The translations under genes and the position numbers were made by a program. The notes beneath the pieces are model-generated. The model did not search any database. It worked only from the letters and a program-made list of their open reading frames with translations, and was not told the origin of the DNA. This document shows, in pieces, positions 11,646 to 24,046 of a DNA stretch of 64,000 nucleotides. Positions within the stretch are counted from its first letter, which is position 1. Each line of letters opens with the position of its first letter. The DNA is from Pseudomonadota bacterium (GTDB lineage: Bacteria; Pseudomonadota; Alphaproteobacteria; Sphingomonadales; Sphingomonadaceae). The stretch covers positions 220,850 to 284,849 of the forward strand of contig JAEWEY010000005.1 in the NCBI GenBank assembly GCA_023389105.1, written 5' to 3'.

Positions 11646-12547
11646 ATGCGCTCGAATCGCTCGGGCGGCATCTGCCGCTGTTCGCGGAAGCCCGCGGCGA
11701 CGTTCAGGTGAGCTTCGAATTCTTTCCGCCGAAGACGGAGAAGATGGAGCAGACGCTTTGGGAGTCGATCAAGACCCTCGAGCCACTGCAGCCGCGCTTC
11801 GTTTCTGTCACCTACGGTGCCGGCGGCTCCACGCGCGAACGGACGCACGCTACCGTCGAACGTATCCTTAAGGAGACGTCGCTGACGCCCGCCGCTCACC
11901 TCACCTGCGTGGGCGCGACCCGTAAGGAAGTGGACGAGGTCGCACGCAGCTACTGGGAGGCCGGGGTCCGCCACATCGTGGCGCTGCGCGGCGATCCTAC
12001 GGAGCCGGGATCGAAATATCAGCCACATCCCGGTGGTTATCGCGATGCGGTCGAACTGGTCCGCGGCCTGAAAGAGGTCGCGCCATTCGACATCTCCGTC
12101 GCGGCCTATCCGGAGTGCCATCCAGATTCGTCGACGCGGCAGTTCGATCTCGAAAATCTAAAGCGCAAGGTCGACGCCGGGGCGGATCGGGCGATCACGC
12201 AGTTCTTCTTTTCCGCCGATTGCTTCTTCCGCTTTCGCGACGACGCGGCCGCGGCCGGGATCGAGGTCGAGATCGTGCCGGGCATCCTGCCGGTATCGAA
12301 CGTCGCGACAACGCGCCGTTTTGCGGCAAGCTGCGGGGCGGCGATCCCGAAATGGCTCGACGACCTGTTCGAAGGCCTCGACGACCTTCCTGCAGCGCGC
12401 CAGCTGATCGCCGCCACCGTCGCGGCCGAACTGTGCGGCCAGCTTTACGCCGGCGGCGAACGGACCTTCCACTTCTACACGCTCAACCGGGCAGAGCTGA
12501 GCTACGCGATCTGCCACCTGCTGGGCGCAAGGGCGAAACAATCATGA
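11642..12547 (+). CDS. metF: 5,10-methylenetetrahydrofolate reductase
   Basis: A 301-residue flavoenzyme that reduces methylene-THF to methyl-THF, the methyl donor for methionine synthase. The N-terminus has the family mark VSFEFFPPKTEKM, and later AAYPECHPDS, ADRAITQFFFSAD and PGILPVSN define the TIM barrel and FAD site. Length matches the bacterial type without a regulatory domain. The ATG overlaps the stop of the regulator gene by four bases, and its own stop overlaps the next start (ATGA), so translation of the three genes is coupled. Confidence 0.96.
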   Translation: MNALESLGRHLPLFAEARGDVQVSFEFFPPKTEKMEQTLWESIKTLEPLQPRFVSVTYGAGGSTRERTHATVERILKETSLTPAAHLTCVGATRKEVDEVARSYWEAGVRHIVALRGDPTEPGSKYQPHPGGYRDAVELVRGLKEVAPFDISVAAYPECHPDSSTRQFDLENLKRKVDAGADRAITQFFFSADCFFRFRDDAAAAGIEVEIVPGILPVSNVATTRRFAASCGAAIPKWLDDLFEGLDDLPAARQLIAATVAAELCGQLYAGGERTFHFYTLNRAELSYAICHLLGARAKQS

Positions 12548-13590
12548 CGGCTTCTCAATCCCTGCGCGCCGAAGCGGCCAAGCGCATCATCATCAAGGAC
12601 GGCGCCTACGGGACGTCGATCCAGAACCGCAAGCTGGAGACCAGCGACTATTGCGGCGGCCTGGATCTGCTCAAGGACCAGCGCGGCAACAATGATCTGC
12701 TGAACATCACCAAGCCGGAAGTGGTGCGGTCGATCTGCGAAAGCTTCGCCGATGCCGGCGCGGAAATCCTGGCCACCAACACGTTTAACGCGAACTCAAT
12801 CAGCCAGGCAGACTATGGCGCCGAAGCGCTCGTCGGCGAGATTAACCGCGCCTCGGCCCGGATCATGCGCGGTGTCGCCGATGCCTATTCGGCGAAGGAC
12901 GGAAAAGTGCGCTGGGTGGCCGGCGCGCTGGGCCCGACGAACAAGACGCTGTCGCTTTCGCCGGACGTCAACGATCCGGGCTTCCGCGAGGTCGATTTCG
13001 ACCAGGTCAAGGCCGTCTATCGCGAGCAGATCAACGCGTTGGTCGAGGGCGGTGTCGACTTCATCCTGATCGAGACGATCTTCGACACGCTGAACGCCAA
13101 GTCTGCGATCATGGCGACGCTGGAAGCCGAGCAGGCGCTTGGCCGCGAGCTGCCCCTGATGATTTCGATGACGCTGACCGACCTGTCCGGCCGCAACCTG
13201 TCGGGTCACACGGTGGAAGCCTTCTGGGCATCGGTGCGTCACGCCAAGCCGGTGACGATTGGCCTAAATTGCTCGTTTGGCGCCGCGCAGCTGCGTCCGC
13301 ATCTGGCGGCGCTGGCGGCGCAGGCCGACACGCTGGTGATGGCCTATCCTAACGCCGGCCTGCCCAACGAGCTAGGCGAATATGACGAGGCCGCCGAACA
13401 GACGGCGGCGCAGGTCCGCGAATGGGGCATGAGCGGTTTGGTGAACGTGGTTGGCGGCTGTTGCGGGACGACTCCCCTGCACATCGCCGCAATTGCCGGG
13501 GCGGTGCGCGATTGCACGCCGCGCCCCGTCCCGGCACCTCGCCCCGGCACCCTGCTTGCCGGGCTCGAGCCGATGCTGATTGCCGCCTGA
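12544..13590 (+). CDS. metH: Methionine synthase, homocysteine-binding module (split MetH N-terminal part)
   Basis: A 348-residue protein equal to the first domain of cobalamin-dependent MetH, which binds and activates homocysteine on zinc. The zinc thiolates lie in GLNCSFG and GGCCGTTP. The DGAYGTSIQ start corresponds to the DGAMGT start of MetH. The rest of MetH is a separate gene beginning five bases after this stop. Both parts are intact, so this looks like a real two-subunit enzyme rather than a frameshift. The same arrangement is known in other alphaproteobacteria. Translation is coupled to metF by an ATGA overlap. Confidence 0.93.
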   Translation: MTASQSLRAEAAKRIIIKDGAYGTSIQNRKLETSDYCGGLDLLKDQRGNNDLLNITKPEVVRSICESFADAGAEILATNTFNANSISQADYGAEALVGEINRASARIMRGVADAYSAKDGKVRWVAGALGPTNKTLSLSPDVNDPGFREVDFDQVKAVYREQINALVEGGVDFILIETIFDTLNAKSAIMATLEAEQALGRELPLMISMTLTDLSGRNLSGHTVEAFWASVRHAKPVTIGLNCSFGAAQLRPHLAALAAQADTLVMAYPNAGLPNELGEYDEAAEQTAAQVREWGMSGLVNVVGGCCGTTPLHIAAIAGAVRDCTPRPVPAPRPGTLLAGLEPMLIAA

Positions 13591-13594
13591 CAAA

Positions 13595-16225
<2,631 letters not shown>

Positions 16226-16253
16226 CCCGAAGACTCGCACTAGCGGCGGCAAT

Positions 16254-18239
16254 GTGATCCGTCGGCTCTTGCTTCTGCTCTGCCTGCTGCTGGCACCGGC
16301 TGCTGCTGGCGCCCAGCACATCGTGCCGCAGTTGGTGGCCGAAGGCGCCGCGCCGCCCGGCGGCGAGGTGGAGCTTGCTATCCACATGCGGCCCGCGCCC
16401 GGCTGGCACGGCTATTGGCAGAACCCCGGCGACGCCGGCTTGCCGATGACGGTCGACTGGCAGCTGCCGCCCGGCTTCTCCGCAGGAGCACTGCGTTACC
16501 CGGTGCCCACGCGGCTGACCGTCGCCGGGCTGATGAATTACGTTTTCGAGCATGATTATGCCGTGCTCGTCCGCCTCAAGGTTCCGGCGAACGCGCGCGG
16601 CACGATCCCCGTTCGCGCCGCCGCAACCTGGCTCGCCTGCACCGACAAGATCTGCGTCCCCGAGCGCGGCGAACTGTCGCTCGACGTGCCAATCGGGCAG
16701 GGCACGCCCAACCGTGCGAAGTTCGACGCCTGGCGCCAGGCGCTCCCGCAGCCGTTGGCGACACCTGCCCATTTCGCCGTGCAAGGCAACCGCCTGCACG
16801 TCGCGATACCGCTACCGGCCAGCGTTGCGGTCGGCGAGCCCTACCTCTTCCCGATCACCGACGACGTGGTCGATTATGAGGCGCCGCAGCAGTTCCGCCG
16901 AGCTGGCGACTGGGTGGTGGCTGAGCTTACGACCAAAGCGTCGCCGAAAGCGTTTGAAGGTGTGCTTGCGCTTGAGGACGGTCGCGGGCTCGAATTCCAT
17001 TCCGTGCCGGGCACTATACCCGTCGGTGGGGACGTGATTGGCGGCGGTGGACTAGGGGCGCAGGCCATTATCTGGGCCGTCCTTGGTGCGCTGGCGGGCG
17101 GCATAATCCTCAACCTGATGCCCTGCGTTTTCCCGATCCTGGCCCTCAAGGCTCTGCACCTGTCCCGCGCGGGCGGTTCGCAACTCGAAGCCCGATCAGA
17201 CGCGCTCAGCTATGCGGCAGGTGCCGTCGTCGGCACCGGTGCGCTCGGCGCGCTGCTGCTGATCATCCGAGCGGCGGGTGCGCAGGCGGGATGGGCGTTC
17301 CAGCTGCAAGACCCGCGCACGATCATGCTCCTCCTGCTGCTCGCAGTGGCGATGACCGCCAACCTGCTCGGCCTGTTTGAGCTGCCGGTCCTCGGCGGAC
17401 GCGCGCAGCCCGCGGGCAGCTTCGGTACTGGCCTGCTGGCTGCATTCGTGGCTACGCCCTGCGCAGGTCCGTTTCTCGGCGCTGCGCTCGGCACGGCTTT
17501 GGTATTGCCACCCGCGGGATCTCTCGCGGTCTTTGCCGCGCTTGGCCTTGGATTGGCATTACCCTTCGTAGCGGTTGCTTTTGTCCCCGCGCTTCGCACG
17601 AAGCTGCCCAAACCTGGACCTTGGATGGATCGCCTGAAGCGCTTCCTCGCCGTTCCCATGGCCGCGAGTGCGATTGCGGCGTTGTGGCTGGTCTACCGCC
17701 TGGGCGGTCCGAAGGCCTTAACCCTGGGAGCATTGAGCGTCATTGCCCTCGTCGCGGTGCTGATCTGGATCGGTCGCCGCCAGCGCCGTGGCGTTGCGAC
17801 AGGCTTGCCCGCCATTGCCGCAATCGTCGGCCTTGTTGCCGTGTCGGCCGTCGCTGCGAACACGATCCCTGTCGAAGCTCAAGCTGAGCGGGCGGGTAGC
17901 GCCGAGAAGTGGAGCGAAGCGCGCGCCACTGCGCTGACGCAACAGGGCAAACCGGTTTTTGTCTATTTCACCGCGGACTGGTGCCTGACCTGCAAGGTGA
18001 ACGAAGCCGCGGCCATCGACCGGGCAGAAGTCCGCGACGCGTTCAAGCGCGCCGGGGTAGCGGTGCTGGAGGGCGACTGGACCAACGGCGACCCGGCCAT
18101 CACCCGCTTCCTCGAGACGCGGGGCAGGGCCGGCGTACCCTATTACCTGTGGTACGCGCCCGGAAAGCCGCCCGAGGAACTCCCGCAGGTGCTGACGCCC
18201 TCGATGCTTACCGACCGCGCCCAGGCCGGGAAGCGTTAG
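16254..18239 (+). CDS. DsbD/ScsB-like thiol:disulfide interchange protein
   Basis: A 661-residue inner-membrane protein that should carry electrons from cytoplasmic thioredoxin to periplasmic thiols. Order of parts: signal peptide (RRLLLLLCLLLAPAAAGA), periplasmic domain with a Cys pair (CTDKIC), a transmembrane domain of about eight helices with the redox Cys of LMPCVFP and ATPCAGP, and a C-terminal thioredoxin domain with DWCLTCK. The GTG at 16254 was chosen because the signal peptide begins there; a longer frame upstream overlaps metH. The 3' end overlaps the convergent amidohydrolase by 32 bases. Confidence 0.9.
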   Translation: MIRRLLLLLCLLLAPAAAGAQHIVPQLVAEGAAPPGGEVELAIHMRPAPGWHGYWQNPGDAGLPMTVDWQLPPGFSAGALRYPVPTRLTVAGLMNYVFEHDYAVLVRLKVPANARGTIPVRAAATWLACTDKICVPERGELSLDVPIGQGTPNRAKFDAWRQALPQPLATPAHFAVQGNRLHVAIPLPASVAVGEPYLFPITDDVVDYEAPQQFRRAGDWVVAELTTKASPKAFEGVLALEDGRGLEFHSVPGTIPVGGDVIGGGGLGAQAIIWAVLGALAGGIILNLMPCVFPILALKALHLSRAGGSQLEARSDALSYAAGAVVGTGALGALLLIIRAAGAQAGWAFQLQDPRTIMLLLLLAVAMTANLLGLFELPVLGGRAQPAGSFGTGLLAAFVATPCAGPFLGAALGTALVLPPAGSLAVFAALGLGLALPFVAVAFVPALRTKLPKPGPWMDRLKRFLAVPMAASAIAALWLVYRLGGPKALTLGALSVIALVAVLIWIGRRQRRGVATGLPAIAAIVGLVAVSAVAANTIPVEAQAERAGSAEKWSEARATALTQQGKPVFVYFTADWCLTCKVNEAAAIDRAEVRDAFKRAGVAVLEGDWTNGDPAITRFLETRGRAGVPYYLWYAPGKPPEELPQVLTPSMLTDRAQAGKR

Positions 18240-19854
18240 GCACCCGGCTCCAGACTTTCTTGCCGCCGACCCAGGTTTCCAGCACTTGCGTGCGGGACCT
18301 CTCCTGGGCGTTCACCTTTGTCGGATCGCGGTCGACGACGATGAAGTCAGCGTATTTTCCTGGTTCTAGCGCGCCAACGCGATCCTCCGCCTGCCCGGCG
18401 TAAGCCGCGCCGCGCGTGAAGGCGTAGAGTGCCTGCCCGAGCGTCAGGCGCTCCTGGGGACGCCAGCCGCCCGGCGGCTGCCCCTCGACATCCTGCCGGC
18501 TGGTCGCGGCGGACAGGCCAGGAAAGGGGTTGGGCGATTCGACGGGAAAGTCCGACCCAAATGCCAGCCGCGCGCCGCTCTTCAAGACAGTCTGCCATGC
18601 ATATGCACCGCCGAGCCGGTTAGGGCCCATCCGCGCTTCGGCCATCAGCCGATCACTGGTCTGGTGCGTCGGCTGCATCGAAGCGATGATGCCGGCGGGC
18701 GCAAGCCGCGGAATGTCGGCTGGGTCGACGATCTGAAAATGCTCGATCCGCCAGCGGCGATTGGCGCCGTAACGCTTCGACAATTGCTCATAGACGGTGA
18801 TGATCTGCGCGTTGGCCGCGTCGCCGATCGCATGGGTTGCGATCTGGAAGCCGGCGCCTGCAGCCTTCGTCGCCAGCGCCAGCATTTCCGCGTCCGAATG
18901 GAACTGCAGTCCGCGCGTGTCGGGCTTGTCGGCATAGGGCTGTTTCAGCCACGCGCCGCGTGATCCGAGTGCGCCATCGGCGAACAGCTTGATGCCGACC
19001 GCGCGAAGGCGATCGCCGAACAACCAATTGGTCGGGTGCGGCACGGCGGCCATCGACTCGGTCCCCGACAGATAGCTGATCAGCCGCACATTGAGCCGCC
19101 CGCTGCGTCCGGCCCGGTTGAAGGCGTTCCAGTCGTCAACCGACGTGCTCATGCTGCCGACGCCAGTCACGCCATAGCCAAGCAGGATTTCCTGCGATTT
19201 CTGCAGGGCCTCGTCGAGCTGCGCCGTGCTCGGCCGGGGTACTGCCTTGTCGATCAGGCCCCGCGCATTGTCGACGAACAAGCCTTCATGAAACTCGCCG
19301 CCAGCCGGAACCGGCGTCGCCGCCGTCACGCCCGCCAAGCGCAGTGCTGCGCCATTGGCGACGACGGCGTGACCGTCCACGCGCTCCAGCGTCACCGGCC
19401 GGTCGGCAACCGCGGCGTCGAGGTCGGCCGATGTCGGAAAGCGCTTGTCTGCCCACTGTTCCTGGTTCCAGCCAAAGCCGCTGATCCACTTGAGGTCAGG
19501 ATGCGCCGCCGCGTACTCGCGCAAGCGTTGCTGCAATTCCGCCAGCGATTTCGTGCCCGTCAGGTTCAGGCGCAGCGCGGTGAAGCCCAGGTCGGTCACG
19601 TGGCCATGCGCATCGATCAGCCCGGGCAGCACCGTTCGGCCGCCCAGATCGACCACTTTCCGATTTCGCGCGGCAGGTGCCGGTCCGTTGAGCAGCTGGA
19701 CAACCTTGCCATTGTCGCCGATCAGCAGGCCGGTGAAATGCTGGAGGCGGCTCTGGTCATCGACCGTGATGCCGTTGACGTTGCTGATAAGCGTATCCGC
19801 CTGCGCGGCGGTCGAGGCGAGGAGCGCGCTGAGCGCGAAGAGCATGATGCGCAT
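18208..19854 (-). CDS. Exported amidohydrolase, YtcJ-like
   Basis: A 548-residue metal-dependent hydrolase of the amidohydrolase superfamily, YtcJ group. A signal peptide (MRIMLFALSALLASTAAQA) precedes the TIM barrel. Metal-site segments are GLIDAHGHVTDLG, KLFADGALGSRG, THAIGDAAN, RIEHFQIVDP and AFGSDFPVESPNP. Substrate is unknown; relatives act on amides, hydantoins or formamides. ATG 19854 gives the neatest signal peptide, but ATG 19869 in frame is also possible. It is divergent from the threonine ammonia-lyase gene with a gap of about 50 bases and overlaps the dsbD-like gene at its 3' end. Confidence 0.88.
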   Translation of the reverse strand: MRIMLFALSALLASTAAQADTLISNVNGITVDDQSRLQHFTGLLIGDNGKVVQLLNGPAPAARNRKVVDLGGRTVLPGLIDAHGHVTDLGFTALRLNLTGTKSLAELQQRLREYAAAHPDLKWISGFGWNQEQWADKRFPTSADLDAAVADRPVTLERVDGHAVVANGAALRLAGVTAATPVPAGGEFHEGLFVDNARGLIDKAVPRPSTAQLDEALQKSQEILLGYGVTGVGSMSTSVDDWNAFNRAGRSGRLNVRLISYLSGTESMAAVPHPTNWLFGDRLRAVGIKLFADGALGSRGAWLKQPYADKPDTRGLQFHSDAEMLALATKAAGAGFQIATHAIGDAANAQIITVYEQLSKRYGANRRWRIEHFQIVDPADIPRLAPAGIIASMQPTHQTSDRLMAEARMGPNRLGGAYAWQTVLKSGARLAFGSDFPVESPNPFPGLSAATSRQDVEGQPPGGWRPQERLTLGQALYAFTRGAAYAGQAEDRVGALEPGKYADFIVVDRDPTKVNAQERSRTQVLETWVGGKKVWSRVPNASRPGRGR

Positions 19855-19906
19855 GCCGCTGCTTAGCATTGTCGCGTCCCAAGGGAACCGCTAGGCCGCG
19901 CAGCGC

Positions 19907-21124
19907 ATGCAAGTCCCCCCGACGATCGACGACATTCGCGCCGCCGCAAAGCGCATCGAAGGCGCGGTTGTCCGCACGCCGATGCAGGTCAGCCGGACCC
20001 TCTCCGAGATCATCGGCGCGGAGGTGTGGCTGAAGTTCGAAAACCTGCAGTTCACCGCCGCCTACAAGGAGCGGGGCGCGCTCAACAAGTTGCTGCAGCT
20101 AACCGACGACGAGCGCGCGCGCGGCGTCATCGCGGCGTCGGCGGGCAACCATGCGCAGGCCGTCGCTTATCACGCCAAGCGCCTCGGCATTCCGGCCACG
20201 ATCGTGATGCCCGCGCCGACCCCCTCGGTGAAAGTGACCCAGACCGCCGGCCATGGCGCGACTGTCGTGCTGCACGGTGACATGTTCGACGACGCCTATG
20301 CTAAGGCGCGCGAGCTGGCGCTCGAGAAAGGCTACGTCTTCGTCCATCCATTCGACGACCCGCAGATCATCGCGGGCGCAGGAACAACCGCGCTCGAGAT
20401 GCTCGAAGCCGCGCCTGATCTGGACACGATCGTGGTGCCAATCGGCGGCGGCGGGCTGATGTCGGGGATCGCCATCGCCGCGCGTGCGATCAAGCCGGAT
20501 ATCGAGCTGATTGGGGTGGAGGCCGAGCTTTATCCGTCGATGAAATGCGCGATCCAGGGCTGCCACCTGCCGCTGGGCGGCGACACGCTGGCGGAGGGCA
20601 TTGCGGTGAAGCAGCCGGGCGCGCTGACGTCGCAAATCCTCAAGGATTATGCCGACGATGTCGCGCTGGTTTCAGAACGCGATCTCGAACGCGCTGTTTC
20701 GATGTTGGTCGGAATCGAAAAGACCGTAGTCGAAGGCGCTGGGGCAGCCGGTTTGGCGGCGATGATCGCCGACCCCGACCGCTTCAAAGGCAAGAAGGTC
20801 GCGACGTTGCTATGCGGCGGGAATATCGACACGCATCTGCTCGCCAACGTTCTCGTCCGCGACCTTGTCCGCAACGGTCGCATCGCGCGATTGCAGGTCG
20901 CGGCGCACGACCAGCCGGGCGCGCTCGCGGCGATCACCGCCAAGGTTTTCGAAGCCGGCGTCAACGTGCTGGAGATCAATCACAGCCGCATCTTCACCAG
21001 CCTGCCGGCGAAGGACACGATGATTGAGGTCGAGTGCGAGGCGCGCGATCCGGAGTCGATCGACGACGTCGTCCGCCGGCTGGAAGCTGCCGGTTTCAGG
21101 GTCGAGCGGGCCCGTCTCGACTAA
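19907..21124 (+). CDS. ilvA: Threonine ammonia-lyase with C-terminal ACT domain
   Basis: A 405-residue PLP enzyme that deaminates threonine to 2-oxobutyrate, either for isoleucine synthesis or for catabolism. The Schiff-base lysine is Lys54 in AAYKERGALN, and the glycine-rich phosphate loop is PIGGGGLMSG. A single ACT domain occupies the last 75 residues (VAAHDQPGALAAITAKVFEA), suggesting amino-acid feedback control. The size matches the short form, not the 500-residue biosynthetic E. coli IlvA, so the pathway assignment stays open. It stands alone; a GGGACAT-type hairpin lies just after its stop. Confidence 0.9.
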   Translation: MQVPPTIDDIRAAAKRIEGAVVRTPMQVSRTLSEIIGAEVWLKFENLQFTAAYKERGALNKLLQLTDDERARGVIAASAGNHAQAVAYHAKRLGIPATIVMPAPTPSVKVTQTAGHGATVVLHGDMFDDAYAKARELALEKGYVFVHPFDDPQIIAGAGTTALEMLEAAPDLDTIVVPIGGGGLMSGIAIAARAIKPDIELIGVEAELYPSMKCAIQGCHLPLGGDTLAEGIAVKQPGALTSQILKDYADDVALVSERDLERAVSMLVGIEKTVVEGAGAAGLAAMIADPDRFKGKKVATLLCGGNIDTHLLANVLVRDLVRNGRIARLQVAAHDQPGALAAITAKVFEAGVNVLEINHSRIFTSLPAKDTMIEVECEARDPESIDDVVRRLEAAGFRVERARLD

Positions 21125-21246
21125 CGTTTATGTCCCCCGGCGGGACATGCCCTTTCGTCCGTCGAAAATGACGGAGCCGAACTCTTTTCAACGGCGTTAA
21201 CCCGCCGCATAAAGATGTTCGTAACCCTTTGAGTGAGGTCGCCACG

Positions 21247-22056
21247 GTGAGCGCACCGTTCCGCTTCCCAAAGTTCTTCGTAACGAACCCGTCGCCGTGC
21301 CCGTATCTTCCGGGCAAGGTTGAGCGGAAAGTGTTTACGGAACTGAGCGGCCGGCACGCCAACGAACTCAATGAAGCGCTTGGGCGAATTGGTTTCCGCC
21401 GCAGCCAGTCGGTGGCCTATCGGCCCAGTTGCATCGATTGCTCGGCCTGCGTTTCCGTCCGCGTCCTTTCGTCGGAATTCGAAGCGACCGCGACCCAGCG
21501 CAAGCTGCTAAGGCGCAATCAGGACCTTGAGGTCACCGCCTGCAAGCCGTGGACTACGGACGAGCAATATTCGCTGCTGCGGAAATATCTCGCGGCCCGG
21601 CATCCCGGCGGCGGCATGGCGGAGATGGACGAGAGCGATTTCGCCGACATGGTCGAACAGACCCCCGTTCGCACGTACATCATCGAATATCGCGAGCCCT
21701 CGGTCGACGGAAAGCCGGGCCGCCTTGTCGGCGCCTGCCTCAGCGATCAGCAGAGCGACGGCCTGTCGATGATCTACAGTTTCTTCGATGTCGGCCCGGA
21801 CGCTCGTAAAGGGCTCGGCACCTTCATCATCCTGGATCACATCATCCGCGCTGCGCGCGCCAACCTGCCCTACGTGTACCTCGGCTATTGGGTCGAGGGT
21901 TCGGGTCGCATGGCCTACAAGACCGGCTTCCGCCCGCTCGAGCGCCTGGCCCGCGACGGCTGGCGGCGGATGGATGAGGCTGAAGGCGATAAAACAGCAA
22001 AGGTTGCGTTGTCGCTCCCGAACCGCCGCCCGCGGCAAATTCTCGTAGACGCATAG
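21247..22056 (+). CDS. bpt: Aspartate/glutamate leucyltransferase (bacterial protein N-end rule enzyme)
   Basis: A 269-residue GNAT-fold enzyme that moves Leu from Leu-tRNA to proteins with N-terminal Asp or Glu, marking them for ClpAP. Family signs are [17 protein letters not shown], the Cys segment [11 protein letters not shown], and [15 protein letters not shown] near the end. GTG 21247 was chosen because GAGG lies eight bases upstream; TTG 21229 is an alternative. It is convergent with ctrA, and the ctrA terminator fills the short gap. Confidence 0.9.
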   Translation: MSAPFRFPKFFVTNPSPCPYLPGKVERKVFTELSGRHANELNEALGRIGFRRSQSVAYRPSCIDCSACVSVRVLSSEFEATATQRKLLRRNQDLEVTACKPWTTDEQYSLLRKYLAARHPGGGMAEMDESDFADMVEQTPVRTYIIEYREPSVDGKPGRLVGACLSDQQSDGLSMIYSFFDVGPDARKGLGTFIILDHIIRAARANLPYVYLGYWVEGSGRMAYKTGFRPLERLARDGWRRMDEAEGDKTAKVALSLPNRRPRQILVDA

Positions 22057-22057
22057 G

Positions 22058-22090
22058 CAAAGAAAAAGGCGAGGCCTTTCGACCCCGCCT
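22058..22090 (-). terminator. ctrA terminator
   Basis: On the minus strand AGGCGGGGTC and GGCCTCGCCT form a 10-bp stem with two wobble pairs around a GAAA tetraloop, followed by TTTTTCTTT. It lies 26 bases after the ctrA stop and immediately after the convergent bpt stop. The T-rich tail supports termination in the ctrA direction only. Confidence 0.82.
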
Positions 22091-22116
22091 CTCTCACGTT
22101 CCCCCCGTGCGAAATC

Positions 22117-22830
22117 TTACGCGACGGCAGCCACTGGTGCGCTGTCCTCAACGTCATCGGCATCGCGCAGCACGTAGCCGCGGCCCCAGACCGTCTCGAT
22201 GTAATTGGCGCCGCCACACGCGAGGCTGAGCTTCTTGCGCAGCTTGCAGATGAAGACGTCGATGATCTTGAGTTCCGGCTCGTCCATCCCGCCGTAGAGG
22301 TGGTTGAGGAACATTTCCTTGGTCAGCGTGGTGCCCTTGCGGAGCGAAAGCAGCTCCAGCATCGCATATTCCTTGCCGGTCAGGTGCACGCGGCTGCCGT
22401 CGACTTCGACCGTCTTCGCGTCGAGGTTCACGGCGAGCTTGCCGGTGCGGATGACCGACTGGCTGTGACCCTTGGAGCGGCGGACGATAGCGTGGATGCG
22501 GGCGACCAGCTCGTCGCGGTGGAATGGCTTGGTCACGTAGTCGTCGGCGCCGAAGCCGAGCGCCCGAACCTTGCTGTCCATTTCACCAATGCCCGACAGG
22601 ATCAGGACCGGCGTCGACACCTTGGCGGTGCGCAATTTCTTGAGCACGTCGTAGCCGTGCATGTCGGGCAGGTTCAGGTCGAGGCAGATGATGTCGTAAT
22701 CATACAGCTTGCCGAGATCGAGGCCTTCTTCCCCGAGATCGGTGGTGTAGACGTTGAAGCCTTCCGCGCCGAGCATCAGCTCGATGCTCTTGGCCGTGGT
22801 CGGCTCGTCCTCGATCAGCAAAACCCGCAT
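22117..22830 (-). CDS. ctrA: Cell-cycle response regulator CtrA
   Basis: A 237-residue OmpR-type transcription factor, the master cell-cycle and motility regulator of Alphaproteobacteria, phosphorylated through CckA-ChpT. The receiver domain has the acidic pocket (IEDE), phospho-acceptor Asp51 in [11 protein letters not shown] and the conserved Lys in [10 protein letters not shown]. The winged-helix half contains the very conserved [20 protein letters not shown], diagnostic of CtrA. The C-terminal tail ends in Ala-Val-Ala, hydrophobic as in the Caulobacter protein, where the tail is a ClpXP degradation signal. The upstream region carries a CtrA half-site and several GANTC sites, so autoregulation and methylation-linked control are likely. 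Confidence 0.97.
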   Translation of the reverse strand: MRVLLIEDEPTTAKSIELMLGAEGFNVYTTDLGEEGLDLGKLYDYDIICLDLNLPDMHGYDVLKKLRTAKVSTPVLILSGIGEMDSKVRALGFGADDYVTKPFHRDELVARIHAIVRRSKGHSQSVIRTGKLAVNLDAKTVEVDGSRVHLTGKEYAMLELLSLRKGTTLTKEMFLNHLYGGMDEPELKIIDVFICKLRKKLSLACGGANYIETVWGRGYVLRDADDVEDSAPVAAVA

Positions 22831-22842
22831 TTTGATCCCCCC

Positions 22843-22973
22843 GATTCAGGCGCCGGGCAAACGTAAATCGCCCTTAAGAGCCTTGAAGCGTCCATTAACC
22901 ATTCGGGGTCTGCAGGGAAAAGGTTAATATTGTGTAACGCGCTGGATTCCTTGGATTCGTTGCAAAGGAGTCA
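22843..22973. promoter_or_regulatory. ctrA upstream region: CtrA half-site TTAACCAT and four GANTC sites
   Basis: TTAACCAT at 22895-22902 matches the strong half of the CtrA box (TTAA-N7-TTAA). GANTC motifs, the CcrM methylation target read by GcrA, occur at 22843-22847, 22945-22949, 22955-22959 and 22969-22973. Four in about 130 bases is dense for a GC-rich genome. A looser element TTAA-N7-TAAC lies at 22924-22938. The region also serves the divergent pseudouridine synthase gene. Confidence 0.68.
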
Positions 22974-22995
22974 CAAACTCGTCCAGAGGGGCGCG

Positions 22996-23646
22996 ATGGA
23001 GCTTGTCGATCGTATCCTGTTCATCGACGCCGAAGCGCTGGTACTCGACAAGCCGGCCGGGCTGCCAGTCGATGCGCCGCGCCGGGGTGGGGACTCCATC
23101 GCGGCGCGCATCGACGAGCTGAAGTGCGGCTTCCAACGGCCGCCGACCGCAATGCACCGGCTCGATACCGACACGAGCGGCTGCCTGCTGTTCGCCCGCA
23201 CGGCTCGCGGACGTGCGCAGTTCCAGCAAGCGTTCGAAGGGCGGACCGTCGAAAAATATTACCTTGCCGTGATTGCCGCTGAAGTTGCGGAGGACAGCGG
23301 CACGATCGATGCGCCGCTTGCCAAGGTCTCTAGCGAACTCGCGGGCTGGAAGATGGTCGCCGACGCGAAGGGCCAGGAAGCGTCGACACGCTGGCGCCGG
23401 CTGGCCGTGCGCGATGGCCGTACGCTGGTCGAGTTCCAACCGCTGACCGGGCGGACGCATCAGATACGCGTGCACGCGCGCGAGGCGTTTGGGCGAGGCA
23501 TCATGGGCGACCGCGTATATGGCGTGCCCGGCGGGCCGATGCTGCTCCACGCCTCCCGGCTTGTCGTTCCGCGCGAGCGCAAGGACACGATCGACGTCAC
23601 AGCGCCGCTACCAAACTATTTCGGCGAGTGGACCGATGCGGCCTGA
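22996..23646 (+). CDS. RluA-family RNA pseudouridine synthase
   Basis: A 216-residue enzyme that isomerises uridine to pseudouridine in rRNA or tRNA. The catalytic Asp57 lies in MHRLDTDTSGCLLFA, and PLTGRTHQIRVHARE matches the second family motif. It is short and lacks an S4 domain, as in RluA itself or the TruC-like group, so the RNA target is not certain. ATG 22996 is preferred because AGAGGGG lies just upstream; an earlier TTG at 22930 is less likely. It heads a three-gene run with overlapping ends (arfB, msrC), divergent from ctrA. Confidence 0.88.
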   Translation: MELVDRILFIDAEALVLDKPAGLPVDAPRRGGDSIAARIDELKCGFQRPPTAMHRLDTDTSGCLLFARTARGRAQFQQAFEGRTVEKYYLAVIAAEVAEDSGTIDAPLAKVSSELAGWKMVADAKGQEASTRWRRLAVRDGRTLVEFQPLTGRTHQIRVHAREAFGRGIMGDRVYGVPGGPMLLHASRLVVPRERKDTIDVTAPLPNYFGEWTDAA

Positions 23647-24046
23647 GGACGTCATCCTGCCAGAGGACGCGCTCAGCGAAAGCTTTCTCGCCGCCACCGG
23701 GCCGGGCGGCCAGAACGTCAACAAGGTCGCCACCGCGGTCCAGCTTCGCGTCGACCTGTTCAAGCTGGGCCTGCATCCCGACGCCTACCAGCGGCTGCGC
23801 GACATCGCGGGGAGCAAGGTAACGAGCGGAGGCGAGCTGCTGATCACCGCGCGTCGCTTCCGCACCCAGGACGCCAATCGCACCGACGCGCGCCGCCGTC
23901 TGGCGGAGATGATTGCGGCCGCCCATATGATGCAGATGAAGCGCAGGCCGACCAAGCCCAGCCGGGCCGCGAAGGCGCAGCGCGTCGACAGGAAAAAACA
24001 GCGCAGCACTGTCAAGCGGGGCCGCGGAAAGGTGAGTTTCGACTGA
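23636..24046 (+). CDS. arfB: Alternative ribosome-rescue factor ArfB (peptidyl-tRNA hydrolase YaeJ)
   Basis: A 136-residue release-factor homologue that frees stalled ribosomes without a stop codon. The GGQ catalytic loop is visible at residues 24-26 (ATGPGGQNVNK). The tail from about residue 100 is strongly basic (RAAKAQRVDRKKQRS), matching the ArfB tail that enters the empty mRNA channel. The ATG at 23636 overlaps the previous gene by 11 bases and the stop overlaps the next start (TGATG), so all three are translationally coupled. Confidence 0.92.
   Translation: MRPEDVILPEDALSESFLAATGPGGQNVNKVATAVQLRVDLFKLGLHPDAYQRLRDIAGSKVTSGGELLITARRFRTQDANRTDARRRLAEMIAAAHMMQMKRRPTKPSRAAKAQRVDRKKQRSTVKRGRGKVSFD

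Noticed and set aside
21130..21148. Hairpin ATGTCCC/GGGACAT after the threonine ammonia-lyase gene as terminator
   Set aside because: No T-tract follows and another short hairpin lies next to it; left as unproven.
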